Part shown: positions 32,883 through 41,807 of the stretch, piece by piece
Layout of the letters: every line of letters starts with the position of its first letter
How positions within the stretch are numbered: the stretch's first letter is position 1
NCBI GenBank assembly: GCA_963758555.1
Contig: CAVWVW010000003.1
Span: forward strand, 1,488,001-1,552,000
Length of the DNA stretch: 64,000 bases
Direction: 5' to 3'
DNA from: CAIUMH01 sp963758555
GTDB lineage: Bacteria > Actinomycetota > Acidimicrobiia > Acidimicrobiales > RAAP-2
Translations under genes and position numbers: made by a program
Notes under the pieces: model-generated
Databases searched by the model: none
The model's input: only the letters and a program-made list of their open reading frames with translations
What the model was told of the DNA's origin: nothing

Positions 32883-33341
32883 GTGCTGATCCGCATCGAA
32901 GCCCACGACCTGCCTGGACGATCGTGCGGGCCGTCGCCTGAGCGCCCAGGAGGACACCACGGCATCGAGGTAGGTGTCCAGCGCAAGAACAGGCCGGGCG
33001 AGCTGATGGGGCAGGTGAGCGCTGACGTGGACGCAGTCACCTGGGAGATCGAAGCGACGGAGGTGGCGTCGAGCGAGCTCGACTTCAGAGGTCCCTACCT
33101 CTCGGGACCGCCCGGGGGACGGTTCATCTACCTGTCGTGGGGCGTCGTCGAGGCGCCAGGGCGCTTCGAGATGTTCCGAAGGGCCAAGATCATGTTGGAT
33201 GGCGTCCCGGGTGCCACCATGGCTGCGTCCCGGAAGTCGGGTGTTCTCCTCGGCCGCCTGGGGCTCACGGACTCCAAGGGCAATCCAACCTGTGCCGCTG
33301 TTCGACCACCACTGATCGCCTGGTCGGCCGCTCGTGCGTGA
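32883..33341 (+). CDS. DUF5990 family protein
   Basis: A 152-residue protein, LIRIEAHDLPGRSCGPSPE at the start, GVQRKNRPGELMGQVSADV, then FRGPYLSGPPGGRFIYLSWG and FEMFRRAKIMLDGV. These are conserved pieces of DUF5990, a cytosolic actinobacterial family of unknown function. The GTG at 32883 is close to an AAGGAG. It may be read together with gntR (69 bp upstream). No structural clue to its role; the family often appears with variable neighbours. Confidence 0.78.
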   Translation: MLIRIEAHDLPGRSCGPSPERPGGHHGIEVGVQRKNRPGELMGQVSADVDAVTWEIEATEVASSELDFRGPYLSGPPGGRFIYLSWGVVEAPGRFEMFRRAKIMLDGVPGATMAASRKSGVLLGRLGLTDSKGNPTCAAVRPPLIAWSAARA

Positions 33342-33457
33342 GCGCTGGAGATCCCACAAGCGAGAGAGCGCTCAAAGCAGTGCTCGACGCGCGCTGATGG
33401 GTGTCCCCCTTGTTCGCAGCGTCGTGACGGCGCCAGCAGCAACGGTGCAGGCCAGCG

Positions 33458-34339
33458 TCACGGCTCGAGGTTCTCGAGGTCCTCAAGGAGCCTCGGGTGC
33501 GTGGGCTCCCAGCCGAGCGTCGAGCGCGTGAAGGAGCTGGACGCGGGCTGATCCCTGGCGAAGATCGGGCCCAGCGGTCCATAGGTCTCTTGCGGCACTG
33601 CCTGCACGGGCAGCTCGAGGCGCCGACCGATGACCGTGGCGATCTCGAGCACTGCGTCCCCCTCGTCATCCACCGCGTGCCACGAGGACCCAGGGGGTGC
33701 CTGCTCGAGCGCCAACCGGAAGAGCGCGGCCGCATCGAGCGCGTGCACGGCAGGCCAGCGCTGGGTGCCGTCTCCGGCGTAGCCCGAGATGCCGCTCTGG
33801 CGCGCGATCTGGGTCAACATGCCGGCAAATCCACCCTTTCCCCGGTTGTGGACGGTCCGTGGCAAGCGCACCGCGCTCGTGCGCACACCTTGGGAGGCGA
33901 GGTCGATGACCTCGTTGACGGACCGCCCTCGACCACCGACCGGACCTTCGAGCGGCAGCGGGTCCTCTTCGGTGGAGAGCCGGCCCGCCACGATCGGCGT
34001 GCCAGAGCACGTGACCAAGGGACGGTCGCTGCCGAGGAGCGCCTGGCCCATGGTCACCAGCGCGGCGTGCTCTCGTTCCACCACGCGAGCCAGGGCGTCG
34101 GCGCTGGAGAAGTCTGCGCCGAAGGCGAGATGGATGACGCCGTCGGCCTGTGCAGCGCCGGTGCGAAGGGCGTCGAGATCGCTCAGGTCCCCCCGGTGCG
34201 GGAGCGCACCTGCCTGGGTGAGCGCTTGCGCCGAGCGATCGGAGCGAGCAAGGCCGACCACGCTGTGGCCATGCTCGAGCAGCTCAGCGACGACCGCTGA
34301 GCCGATGAGGCCGGTGCCCCCCGTGATGAAGACGTTCAT
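33458..34339 (-). CDS. NAD-dependent epimerase/dehydratase (extended SDR)
   Basis: A 293-residue protein: MNVFITGGTGLIGSAVVAELLEHGH, DGVIHLAFGADFS, LVTCSGTPIV. The usual catalytic YxxxK is not obvious: the region GRGRSVNEVIDLASQG replaces it with Ser/Asn at that position, as in the atypical SDR group. The substrate-binding half contains YAGDGTQRWPAVHALDAAALF and WHAVDDEGD. It is divergent from a TetR gene, with one of two repeated operators 19 bp upstream of its start. Expression is probably repressed by that TetR. Substrate unknown. Confidence 0.85.
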   Translation of the reverse strand: MNVFITGGTGLIGSAVVAELLEHGHSVVGLARSDRSAQALTQAGALPHRGDLSDLDALRTGAAQADGVIHLAFGADFSSADALARVVEREHAALVTMGQALLGSDRPLVTCSGTPIVAGRLSTEEDPLPLEGPVGGRGRSVNEVIDLASQGVRTSAVRLPRTVHNRGKGGFAGMLTQIARQSGISGYAGDGTQRWPAVHALDAAALFRLALEQAPPGSSWHAVDDEGDAVLEIATVIGRRLELPVQAVPQETYGPLGPIFARDQPASSSFTRSTLGWEPTHPRLLEDLENLEP

Positions 34340-34357
34340 AGACCACTCCTGCTCGAT

Positions 34358-34410
34358 GATGGGACTCTTATCTCATCACTGTAGCATCCTGATGGGACTC
34401 TTGTCTCATC
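34358..34410. promoter_or_regulatory. Two TetR operators between divergent genes
   Basis: GATGGGA-N6-TCTCATC occurs at 34358-34377 and 34391-34410, exactly 33 bp (three helical turns) apart in direct orientation. The first is near the SDR start, the second 14 bp before tetR, which allows joint repression. TAGCAT (34382-34387) between them is a possible -10 for tetR. Confidence 0.75.
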
Positions 34411-34424
34411 GCTAGAGTGGATCC

Positions 34425-35003
34425 ATGGCTCGTTGGGAACCAGGCGCTCGGCAGCGACTCGTCCTCGCGGCCGTCGACCTCTTCGCCGAGCAGGGCTACG
34501 ACGCAACCACCGTGACGGAGATCGCTGAGCGCGCTGGCGTGACCAAGAGCACCTTCTTCCGCTACTTCCCTGACAAGCGAGACATCCTCGTGGCCGGGCA
34601 AGAGGCGCTCAGCGAGCTCTTGGCCAGCGGCATCGCTGACGCTCCGCAAGGCGCGAGCCCGCTTGAAGCCGTGACGAGCGGGCTCGAGTGCGTCTCGAGC
34701 GCGATGACACCCAAGAACCGAGAGCTCGGCCCCCGCATGCAGGCAGCCATTGCCGCCAACGCCGAGCTCCAAGAGCGCGACGCGCTCAAGCGGGTCGGCC
34801 TGGCAGCAGCCATGACCACCGCGCTCATCCAGCGAGGCGTGCCCGATGCGACGGCTCGACTGGCGAGCGAGCTCGGCGTCCTCGCCTTCAAGCAGGGCTT
34901 CGCCGAGTGGTGCGACGCCGACCCCAAGGACGGAGACGACCTCGCCCACTACACCGTGGCCGCGCTCAACGAGCTGCGAGCCGCATCAGCATCCCTCGGC
35001 TGA
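34425..35003 (+). CDS. TetR family repressor
   Basis: A 192-residue TetR: RQRLVLAAVDLFAEQGYDATTVTEIAERAGVTKSTFFRYFPDKRDIL is the HTH. The C-terminal half (LGPRMQAAIAANAELQERDALKRVGLAAAMTTALIQRG) is helical with a conserved TetR_C-type arrangement. It is divergent from the SDR gene with two direct copies of a 20-bp near-palindromic operator between them, so it likely represses both itself and the SDR gene. The effector is unknown but may be the substrate or product of that enzyme or of the downstream reductase. Confidence 0.9.
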   Translation: MARWEPGARQRLVLAAVDLFAEQGYDATTVTEIAERAGVTKSTFFRYFPDKRDILVAGQEALSELLASGIADAPQGASPLEAVTSGLECVSSAMTPKNRELGPRMQAAIAANAELQERDALKRVGLAAAMTTALIQRGVPDATARLASELGVLAFKQGFAEWCDADPKDGDDLAHYTVAALNELRAASASLG

Positions 35004-35036
35004 CCGATCGGAAAGCGTCCGGCGGTCGTCCCCTGC

Positions 35037-35906
35037 TCAGGCTCCGATGGTGTCGAGCTCTGCGAGGTCCTGCGCGGAGAGCTCGAGCTCGACCGCCGAG
35101 AGGTTCTCGCGCAGATGCGCTCTCGACGAGGTGCCGGGGATGAGCAAGATGTTCCCTGAGCGCTGGTGCAGCCAGGCCAGCGCCACCGTCATCGGCGTCG
35201 TGCCGAGCCGCGCCGCGACCTCGTCCAGCGTGCCCGACTGCAGCGGCGTGAAGCCGCCCAGCGGGAAGTACGGGACGTAGGCGATGCCCTGAGCGGCCAG
35301 CGAGTCGATCAGCTCGTCGTCACCACGGTTGGCCACGTTGTAGAAGTTCTGGACGCACACGACCGGAGCGATGGACTGGGCCTCTTCGATCTGCTCGGCC
35401 GAGACCGTGCTGACGCCCAGGTGCTTGATCAGCCCCTGGTCCTGGAGCTCGACCAGGGCGCCGAACTGCTCCGCGAGGGAGCCAGGCTCGGCTCCGCTGA
35501 GCCCGCCCATCCGCAGGTTCACGACGTCGAGTGCCTCCAGCCCCAGGTGATCAAGGTTGTCGTGCACGGCCTGGCGGAGCTCGTCGGGAGTCCGAGCGTG
35601 GGGCCAGCCACCCTCTGCGTCGCGTCGAGCCCCCACCTTGGTGACGATCACCAAGGACTCGGGATAGGGGTGCAGCGCCTCTCTGATGATCTCGTTCGTG
35701 ACGTACGGGCCGTAGTAGTCGCTCGTGTCGATGTGCGTGACGCCACGCTCGACCACCTCTCGTAGCACCGCGACTGCTTCGGCTCGATCCCTGGGTGGGC
35801 CGAAGATCCCGGGTCCTGCCAGCTGCATGGCGCCGTAGCCCATGCGACCGACCACCGTGCCCTCGGCCAGCTCGAACTCGCCGCCCAGCTGTGCCTGCTC
35901 CGCCAT
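35037..35906 (-). CDS. Aldo/keto reductase
   Basis: A 289-residue AKR: GRMGYGAMQLAGPGIFGPP (strand 1), THIDTSDYYGPYVTNEIIREAL with catalytic Asp and Tyr, SLVIVTKVG with the Lys, and VNLRMGG in place of the usual catalytic-His strand (His is Arg here, as in some AKR groups). NFYNVANRGDDELI, PYFPLGGFTP and IPGTSSRAHLREN match the NADPH-binding end. ATG at 35906; the upstream frame lacks family sequence. It converges on tetR (33 bp between stops). Substrate unknown. Confidence 0.9.
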   Translation of the reverse strand: MAEQAQLGGEFELAEGTVVGRMGYGAMQLAGPGIFGPPRDRAEAVAVLREVVERGVTHIDTSDYYGPYVTNEIIREALHPYPESLVIVTKVGARRDAEGGWPHARTPDELRQAVHDNLDHLGLEALDVVNLRMGGLSGAEPGSLAEQFGALVELQDQGLIKHLGVSTVSAEQIEEAQSIAPVVCVQNFYNVANRGDDELIDSLAAQGIAYVPYFPLGGFTPLQSGTLDEVAARLGTTPMTVALAWLHQRSGNILLIPGTSSRAHLRENLSAVELELSAQDLAELDTIGA

Positions 35907-36046
35907 CGTCGCCTCGTCCTCTTGTGTGGTTCCGTTGCCTGGCGCACAGGGCGCCTTCGCTCCGACCATAGGGGCGACGATCGCCACTCCAGCCTGGCGC
36001 GTGTCCAAGCCGGCGCTCACCTCACTGTCCGTTCATCGTCTCGTCG

Positions 36047-36841
36047 ATGACGGTTCACCTCGGACCGGTAGCGTCTGGCGACGTGGTCGACTCTGATTCC
36101 CCTGGGCAGCGCAACGGACTCGAGGGGATCAGCAACTTCCGCGATCTCGGCGGGTATCTCACCGAGCAGGGACGCGTCGTCCGCACCGGCCTGGTGTTCC
36201 GCTCTGGTGCGCTCCACGCACCGACCGAGTCGGACCGAGACCAGCTCCGAGCTCTCGGGGTTCGTGTGGCCGTCGACCTTCGCCCGGCCCAGGAGCAGGC
36301 TGCCGAGCCGACCGACGTGCCCTTCCTCCGGATCTTGCACGTCCCGCTCATGCGAGGCGAGCGGACCAGCAGCCCGGTGGCCTTAGAAAGCGGCGAGGAC
36401 TACCTGCGCGATCGCTACTCGGAGATCGTGCTCGAGCGCGCGCTCGACATCGGCACCATCCTGTTGTCGTTCAACCAAGAGGGGGGTCTTCCAGCCGTGA
36501 TCCACTGCGCGGCGGGCAAAGACCGCACCGGTGTCGTCTCCGCCGTCCTCCTGCTGGCGCTCGGCGTCGATGAGGAGACGGTGCTCGACGACTACGAGCT
36601 CACCTCCGTGTACACGGCGGCCTCCAGGGTTGAAGAGCTCAACGAGAAGCTCTCTGGTTCGGGCCTGCCGCCGGCGGTCATCGCCGGCCTGCTGGGGACG
36701 AGCCGCTCAGCTCTCGCCGATGCGATCGCTCGCCTCCGCGAGGAGCACGGCACCATCGAGGGCTACCTCGCCGAGGCAGCGGGCGTCTCGTCTGAGGATC
36801 TCGCGATCCTGCGACAGCGGCTCACCGCTCCTGTTCGGTAG
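36047..36841 (+). CDS. Tyrosine-protein phosphatase, PTPB-like
   Basis: A 264-residue phosphatase: GISNFRDLGGYLTEQGRVVRTGLVFRSGALHAPTESD is typical of the bacterial family including mycobacterial PtpB, and the active-site loop is IHCAAGKDRTGVVSA (HC-x5-R). Asp in the general-acid position may be in AVDLRPAQE. Such enzymes hydrolyse phospho-Tyr/Ser or phosphoinositides; no secretion signal is present, so cytoplasmic action is likely. Its last 20 bp overlap the 3' end of a convergent SDR gene. The start ATG at 36047 is the only good choice. Confidence 0.88.
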   Translation: MTVHLGPVASGDVVDSDSPGQRNGLEGISNFRDLGGYLTEQGRVVRTGLVFRSGALHAPTESDRDQLRALGVRVAVDLRPAQEQAAEPTDVPFLRILHVPLMRGERTSSPVALESGEDYLRDRYSEIVLERALDIGTILLSFNQEGGLPAVIHCAAGKDRTGVVSAVLLLALGVDEETVLDDYELTSVYTAASRVEELNEKLSGSGLPPAVIAGLLGTSRSALADAIARLREEHGTIEGYLAEAAGVSSEDLAILRQRLTAPVR

Positions 36842-37586
36842 GTCGCACCAAGATCTCGTTGACGGCGACGCGACGCGGCTGGGCGACCACGTAGTGGATC
36901 GCGTTGGCGATGTCCTCGGCCGCCAGGATCTCCAGGCTCTCATAGGTCGCGGCCATCGCCTCAAGGACCTCTGGGCGGAGGTGCGAGGCCAGCTCGGTCG
37001 CCGTCGCCCCTGGCTCAACGAGCGAGACGCGCACGTGGCGCTTGGTGACCTCTTGGCGAAGTGACTCGCTGAAGGCGGCGACACCGAACTTCGTGGCGTT
37101 GTACACACCGCTGTTGAAGCGGGCGACGCGACCGGCCACCGAGCTGACGTTGACCACGTCCGCCACGCGTCGTGGTTCGCCCTCCGCTGCTCGAAGGAGG
37201 TGCGGCAGCGCTGCGTGCGTGCAGTAGAGGAGTCCCAACAGGTTGAGGTTGACCATCCGTCGCCACTCGTCGGTGGGCGCGTCTTGAATGGGTCCGAGCA
37301 GCATGACGCCCGCGTTGTTGACCAGCGTGTCGAGCCGGCCGAAGTGTCCCACGGCGTCTTTCACCATCTTGATGGTCTGGGCTTCATCGGTCACGTCGAC
37401 CTCGAGCACCAGCACCTTGTCGCCTTCACCGCCGAGGCGCTCGGCCAGTGCTTCGAGCTTGTCCCGGCGCCGCGCTGCCAGCACCACGGCCGCACCATCA
37501 GCCGCCAGGGCTACGGCGGTCGCCTCACCGATCCCGCTCGAGGCGCCCGTGATCAGGGCCACTGTTCCGTCAAGTACTCCCGCCAT
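36822..37586 (-). CDS. Short-chain dehydrogenase/reductase
   Basis: A 254-residue SDR: VALITGASSGIGEATAVALAADGA (cofactor), TLVNNAGVML, VNVSSVAGRVARFNSGVYNATKFGVAAFSESLRQE with Ser-Tyr-Lys, and VSLVEPGATATELASH, matching the YdfG/serine-dehydrogenase type. The C-terminus (AAEDIANAIHYVVAQPRRVAVNEILVRPTEQ) is the classic ending of this group. ATG at 37586 has AAGGAGAACCACC. Its 3' end overlaps that of the phosphatase gene by 20 bp (convergent). Likely a 3-hydroxy acid dehydrogenase; substrate not determined. Confidence 0.9.
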   Translation of the reverse strand: MAGVLDGTVALITGASSGIGEATAVALAADGAAVVLAARRRDKLEALAERLGGEGDKVLVLEVDVTDEAQTIKMVKDAVGHFGRLDTLVNNAGVMLLGPIQDAPTDEWRRMVNLNLLGLLYCTHAALPHLLRAAEGEPRRVADVVNVSSVAGRVARFNSGVYNATKFGVAAFSESLRQEVTKRHVRVSLVEPGATATELASHLRPEVLEAMAATYESLEILAAEDIANAIHYVVAQPRRVAVNEILVRPTEQER

Positions 37587-37690
37587 GGTGGTTCTCCTTG
37601 TGCTCGTGCGCACCCGTCGCTTCGTCTCACCACGTTCTATGGGCAATCTCCGAACGTCGCGCCGACGTGGCTGAGCACTCGACCTTGGCG

Positions 37691-38776
37691 ATGATCGGCC
37701 AGAGCGCCATGGTGCGCCATGATCAGAAGGTGGACTCGATAGAGACGCCTGCCTTCGAGTGGAGAACACTCGAGCGCGAGGCCTTTCGCTCCTCTGAGCA
37801 CGGGATCGACGTCACCGCGGTAGTGGCCGGCGCGATCGCCACGACGGCTCCCCTCGTCATCGGAGCGATCATCAACAACCACACGCTGGGCCTGTTCTGT
37901 GCCCTGGGGGGCCTCAACACGGCCTTGGTGATGGGACCCTTCGCTCGGTCGAGACGCTTCGCCTGGGGCCTCTTCACCGCGCTGACGGGTACCGCCGCGG
38001 TCGGCCTGGCGACCCTCACCCACCACCCAGCGTGGGTCGCCGTGCTCGTCACCGTCATCTGGTCGATCTCGTGGGCGCTGCTGCGAGCGATCGGACCTGA
38101 AGGCACCCTGGTCGGCTTCACCACCACCGCGGTGTTCATCATCGTGAACGGGCTGCCGGGCGGCCCCAGCCAGAGCTTCGCTCGCGTGGCCGAGTATGCG
38201 GTCGGAAGTGGCCTCGCCCTCGGTCTCATGCTGCTTCCTCGACCTGACGTCACCAACGCCAAGCCGAGGCCGATCCCCTGGTCCCTGTTCATCCAGTCGC
38301 TCAGACGCGGAGGGATCGTTCGACGCCACGCCGTTCGGGTAGGCGCGGTCGCAGGCGTCGCCACCGTGCTCTACCGCGTGCTCAACCTCACCTTCGGCTA
38401 CTGGATCCCGCTGACCTCGGTCGCCGTCCTCCAGCCTGATGCCCACGGGAGCCGTGTCCGCGCCCTGCAGCGAACGGCCGGAACGCTCATCGGCACGGTG
38501 ATCGTCGCAGCCGTGGCGCTGTTCACCAGGAACGAGGCCGTGCTCGTCTTCTTCGTGCTCCTGGCGTCTGGTGGCCTGTTCGCGCTCAAAGAGCGGGGCT
38601 ACTTCTGGCTGACGATGCTGCTCACCCCCACCGCGCTCCTGATGCTCTCGACGGTCCAGTTCCACGGCTGGAGCCTCGGGGTCACACGGGTCGTGAACAC
38701 CGGGGTCGGCCTCGTGATCGCTCTCGTGGTCATCGAGGTCGCGAGCCGCGGCCGAGACAGCTTTCGAGAGGCGTGA
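37691..38776 (+). CDS. FUSC family membrane protein
   Basis: A 361-residue protein with two sets of hydrophobic helices flanking a cytosolic part, as in the aromatic acid exporter/FUSC superfamily. The second set includes VRVGAVAGVATVLYRVLNLTFGYWIPLTSVAVLQPD and AHGSRVRALQRTAGTLIGTVIVA, the strong FUSC motif (the YW-x2-LT and T-x2-R-x2-QR-x-x-GT elements). Efflux of small aromatic compounds is known for some members. ATG at 37691 or 37709. The gene is alone, with an SDR gene divergent. Confidence 0.85.
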   Translation: MIGQSAMVRHDQKVDSIETPAFEWRTLEREAFRSSEHGIDVTAVVAGAIATTAPLVIGAIINNHTLGLFCALGGLNTALVMGPFARSRRFAWGLFTALTGTAAVGLATLTHHPAWVAVLVTVIWSISWALLRAIGPEGTLVGFTTTAVFIIVNGLPGGPSQSFARVAEYAVGSGLALGLMLLPRPDVTNAKPRPIPWSLFIQSLRRGGIVRRHAVRVGAVAGVATVLYRVLNLTFGYWIPLTSVAVLQPDAHGSRVRALQRTAGTLIGTVIVAAVALFTRNEAVLVFFVLLASGGLFALKERGYFWLTMLLTPTALLMLSTVQFHGWSLGVTRVVNTGVGLVIALVVIEVASRGRDSFREA

Positions 38777-39317
38777 GGAGAGAGTGGGGACGTGAGCAGA
38801 CCCTCGAACCCGAAGGCTCCCGTGAGGGCGGGAGGGGAGCTGCCGGCGGGCCCAGGAGGGTCACCCTCCCTCAGCTCGCCTCCAGCACCTCCGAGCTGCA
38901 CCCTGAGCACGTCTCCGCCCGAGGCCTCTTGCTCGCGCGGCGCCCTCACAGACAAATGACGAGGCAAGCGCCGACTCCTCGGTGAGCGAACGCATGACTG
39001 GCTCCATGGGACGCTCCCAAAAGGTGAAAAGTCGCTCGCTCCTTCTCAGACCTGAGCGAAAGGTGAAGACGGAACTGACGGATGAGCTCTCGAGGTCTGC
39101 GCCCTGGAATATATGTCGTTCGGGTGAAGACAAACGAAGGAGAAGCACTCACACAATCTCCCGAAATCTGTGCAAGCACTGATACCTTTATGGGGACACG
39201 TTCACACCGTCTAAGACGCACCCACCATTGAAGAAGAACGGGCACGATCGACCGCTCTTCCATCTGCTGAATTGAGCCTGGACGCAATCAGAGGGAGGGC
39301 AGGAGTTGACGTCTCCA
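38777..39317. other. Intergenic region, 541 bp
   Basis: No gene seen. The right half (38990-39240) is visibly richer in A/T than its surroundings, with AATATATG and ACCTTTATGG, so promoter sequence for the DUF4389 gene is likely. No hairpin, tRNA or repeat was found. Confidence 0.4.
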
Positions 39318-40583
39318 ATGCACGATGAGCTCGAGGCATCGAGCCAGGTTGATCTCACCTTCTCACTACCGCAGCGCCAGAACCGGGCGACGGTGTTCTT
39401 CCGGTTCATCCTGGTGATCCCACAGATCTTCGTTCTCTATTTCGTGGGTATTGCCGCCTTCGTGGTGCTGGTGGTCGGGTGGTTCGCAGCCCTGTTCACG
39501 GGGCGGCTTCCAGAAGGGATCGCTGGCTTTCTTCGTGGGTATCTCAGGTGGTCGATACGCGTCTATGCGTACATGTACTTGATGACGGACAGGTACCCTC
39601 CTTTCTCGCTCGATGCATCCGCAGCGTTCCCTGTTGATCTTGACGTCCAGACAGGACGCCTCAACCGCCTGGCGGTCCTCTTTCGCTACTTCTTGGCCAT
39701 CCCGGCGGGCATAGCCGCTGGCTTGCTCACCATCGGCATGGCGGTGTTCGGCATCGTCAACTGGTTCGCCACGCTCATCAAAGGTGAGCAGCCCAGTTCG
39801 TTCTTCCAGGCCTATGCCGCAGGTCTTCGCTTCGTCGCTCGCTTCAACGGCTACTTCTACATGCTCACCTCCTTCTATCCCTCTGAGGTCATGGGCGAGC
39901 AGGCATCAGCCGGTGGCGACACGACTGCCAGCCACGAGGTGGGCGCTCCCCTCCAGTCGCCGACCTGGGAACCCGGGCCCTCTTCGATCGGGGCTCCCGG
40001 CGAGCAAGCGACCGCTGACGTGGTCCCTTCTGAGAGCAACGAGAGCCAGGGGGGCACCTGGTCGCTCTTGCTCTCGTCGGGAGCCCGGAAGCTGGTCGTC
40101 GTCTTCTTCGTGCTTGGCGTGGTTGGCTACGTCGCGGTCCCGGTGAGCGTCGCCGTCCTTGGCTCCTCGATCTCGAGCCACGCACAGGCCATCACGGCCC
40201 AGAACCAGGCGGCCGACGCCTACAACACCTTGACGACCGCTGGCACGACGCTGCAAACCGAGACCGCACAGTGCGATCAGTCGACCTCGAGTGGGACCTC
40301 GCCGCTCTCGTGCCTCGAGACGGCCGACGCCAAGTTCGCGGCAGCGTTGGACAGCTACGCCCAATCACTGGCGGCGATCGACTTCCCGACGGCTGTGTCC
40401 TCGCAAGCCTCAGCGGCCATCGCGTCAGCAACGAAGGCCAGTGGGGTCATGAAGAACCTCTCGACGATCGGCACCAGCGCAGCGTCGTACAACGCTGCGG
40501 CGACGAGCCCACTGCTGCGGTCGTCGCTCACGGAGGTGGACTCGACCTTCAACGCACTCAACACTGCCCTGATGACCCTCTGA
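39318..40583 (+). CDS. DUF4389 domain membrane protein with extracellular C-terminal domain
   Basis: A 421-residue protein. Residues ~10-180 hold two DUF4389-type repeats (NRATVFFRFILVIPQIFVLYF, LAVLFRYFLAIPAGIAAGLL, each followed by a loop with the Trp-Phe-x-x-L-pattern and YAYMYLMTDRYPPF / YFYMLTSFYPSE). A Ser/Gly-rich linker follows, then a transmembrane helix (LVVVFFVLGVVGYVAVPVSVAVL) and an extracytoplasmic helical domain of ~140 residues with one Cys pair (QCDQS / SCLET). AGGAG precedes either TTG at 39306 or ATG at 39318; the latter is used. Function unknown. Confidence 0.8.
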   Translation: MHDELEASSQVDLTFSLPQRQNRATVFFRFILVIPQIFVLYFVGIAAFVVLVVGWFAALFTGRLPEGIAGFLRGYLRWSIRVYAYMYLMTDRYPPFSLDASAAFPVDLDVQTGRLNRLAVLFRYFLAIPAGIAAGLLTIGMAVFGIVNWFATLIKGEQPSSFFQAYAAGLRFVARFNGYFYMLTSFYPSEVMGEQASAGGDTTASHEVGAPLQSPTWEPGPSSIGAPGEQATADVVPSESNESQGGTWSLLLSSGARKLVVVFFVLGVVGYVAVPVSVAVLGSSISSHAQAITAQNQAADAYNTLTTAGTTLQTETAQCDQSTSSGTSPLSCLETADAKFAAALDSYAQSLAAIDFPTAVSSQASAAIASATKASGVMKNLSTIGTSAASYNAAATSPLLRSSLTEVDSTFNALNTALMTL

Positions 40584-41711
40584 GGACACGGTCGATGTGA
40601 GCGACCACTGAGGGACATCGGCATCGAGGCGACGTGGATCGCCGCGGCCATCGATGCCTCCTGACGCCCTCGCCGGCGCTAGCCCGCAGGGCAGTTCGTC
40701 GGGTTCGCCGCTCCCTGAGTTCACTGAGACCTGGAGGCAGGACTCGTCGACCGCCTCGAAGTCGGAGCCTGTGATCTGGGTGAGCAGGTGGAGCGTGTCG
40801 TTGTTCCACGCAGCGCTGGGCACCCCTGAGAGGTACCAGGGCGAGCCGTTGTCCGCCACGATGGCCCCGTAGGTCTTGAGCGCCTGCAAGATCACCTGAT
40901 CGGAAGCGGGGAACGACGAGATGTCGACCGACGCCTTGAGCCGAAGCCGCAGGCCCATCGGCACGATCCCGCTCGCAGAACCCGCCTCGTGGCGCGCTGG
41001 CCACAGGTAGCGCTGCGCGCTCACCGGCACCGTGATGCGAAGCGCGTGGTTGATCGCGCCGTTGGCCACCTCTCCTGGCCGAGCCAGCCCGGCCAAGATC
41101 GGCAGGCCTGCTGCGTCTGCGGAGGTCCAACCCGCTGGTCGCAGCGCGTTGGACCCCATCGAGAAGATCGCACCAGAGCCGGCCTTCCAGCTCGTGGAGC
41201 TCGAGATGGGCTTGGCAGCGAAGAGCTCGAAGTCCTTGCACGTTCCTCGCTGGACGATCAGCACGTGCCGGTCACCGGTTCCCCCCGGGCCTCCTTCGAC
41301 CTTCGGGTTGGCCGGGATGGGATAGGGCCCTGGGTCCGATTCGCTGGCGTAGTGGAAGCGCACCGAGACGCCCGCCTGGGTCGAGGGCACGACGGTGAAG
41401 GGGATGCCGATCGGAGCCCCGTCCCACGTCCCTGAGCCGAAGTCTGGATGGAGCGGCGAGCTGGCGCCGATCGCCGCCACCAGCTGGTCTGAGTTCGCCA
41501 TCACCGGCAGGTTCGTCACCGGCGTGTTCCACACGTTCGTCGAAGGCAGCATCGAGCAGCCAGCGATGCCGGGAGCTCGGACGGTCGCCGAGCTCATGAC
41601 CCGTCCAGAGGCTGCTCCACTCACCGACGCACCGAGCAGCACGCACCCGCTGCTGAGCACAGAGGCGCTGAGCAGCGCCGCCACGAGACGAGCACGTGCG
41701 CACGCCACCAT
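40425..41711 (-). CDS. Secreted lipoprotein of unknown function, 3' end doubtful
   Basis: ATG at 41711 has AGGAGG six bases upstream, so it is preferred over ATG at 41726. A signal peptide with lipobox (LLSASVLSSGC) starts the protein. The body contains IFSMGSNALRPAGWTSADAAGLPILAGL, INHALRITVPVSAQRYLWPARH, LRLRLKASVDISSF, ALKTYGAIVADNGSPWYLSG and TGSDFEAVDES, conserved in an uncharacterised actinobacterial secreted family. After VDESCLQVS the frame continues about 90 codons into arginine-rich sequence antisense to the DUF4389 gene. A TGA in another frame lies right there, so a lost stop or a one-base error near 40725-40745 is likely. Confidence 0.72.
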   Translation of the reverse strand: MVACARARLVAALLSASVLSSGCVLLGASVSGAASGRVMSSATVRAPGIAGCSMLPSTNVWNTPVTNLPVMANSDQLVAAIGASSPLHPDFGSGTWDGAPIGIPFTVVPSTQAGVSVRFHYASESDPGPYPIPANPKVEGGPGGTGDRHVLIVQRGTCKDFELFAAKPISSSTSWKAGSGAIFSMGSNALRPAGWTSADAAGLPILAGLARPGEVANGAINHALRITVPVSAQRYLWPARHEAGSASGIVPMGLRLRLKASVDISSFPASDQVILQALKTYGAIVADNGSPWYLSGVPSAAWNNDTLHLLTQITGSDFEAVDESCLQVSVNSGSGEPDELPCGLAPARASGGIDGRGDPRRLDADVPQWSLTSTVSSEGHQGSVECVEGRVHLRERRPQQWARRRSVVRRCAGADRREVLHDPTGLRC

Positions 41712-41807
41712 GCGGAGCCTCCTCATCGACGAGCTGCGCGGCAGCGCTGGGTGCTGACCGTGCTCTCGATCGACTGCTGGAATCCCTGCATCACGACCGC
41801 AGGATCT

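Noticed and set aside
37637..38665. 342-codon minus-strand open frame
   Set aside because: Antisense to the FUSC membrane protein; extremely charged, no family.
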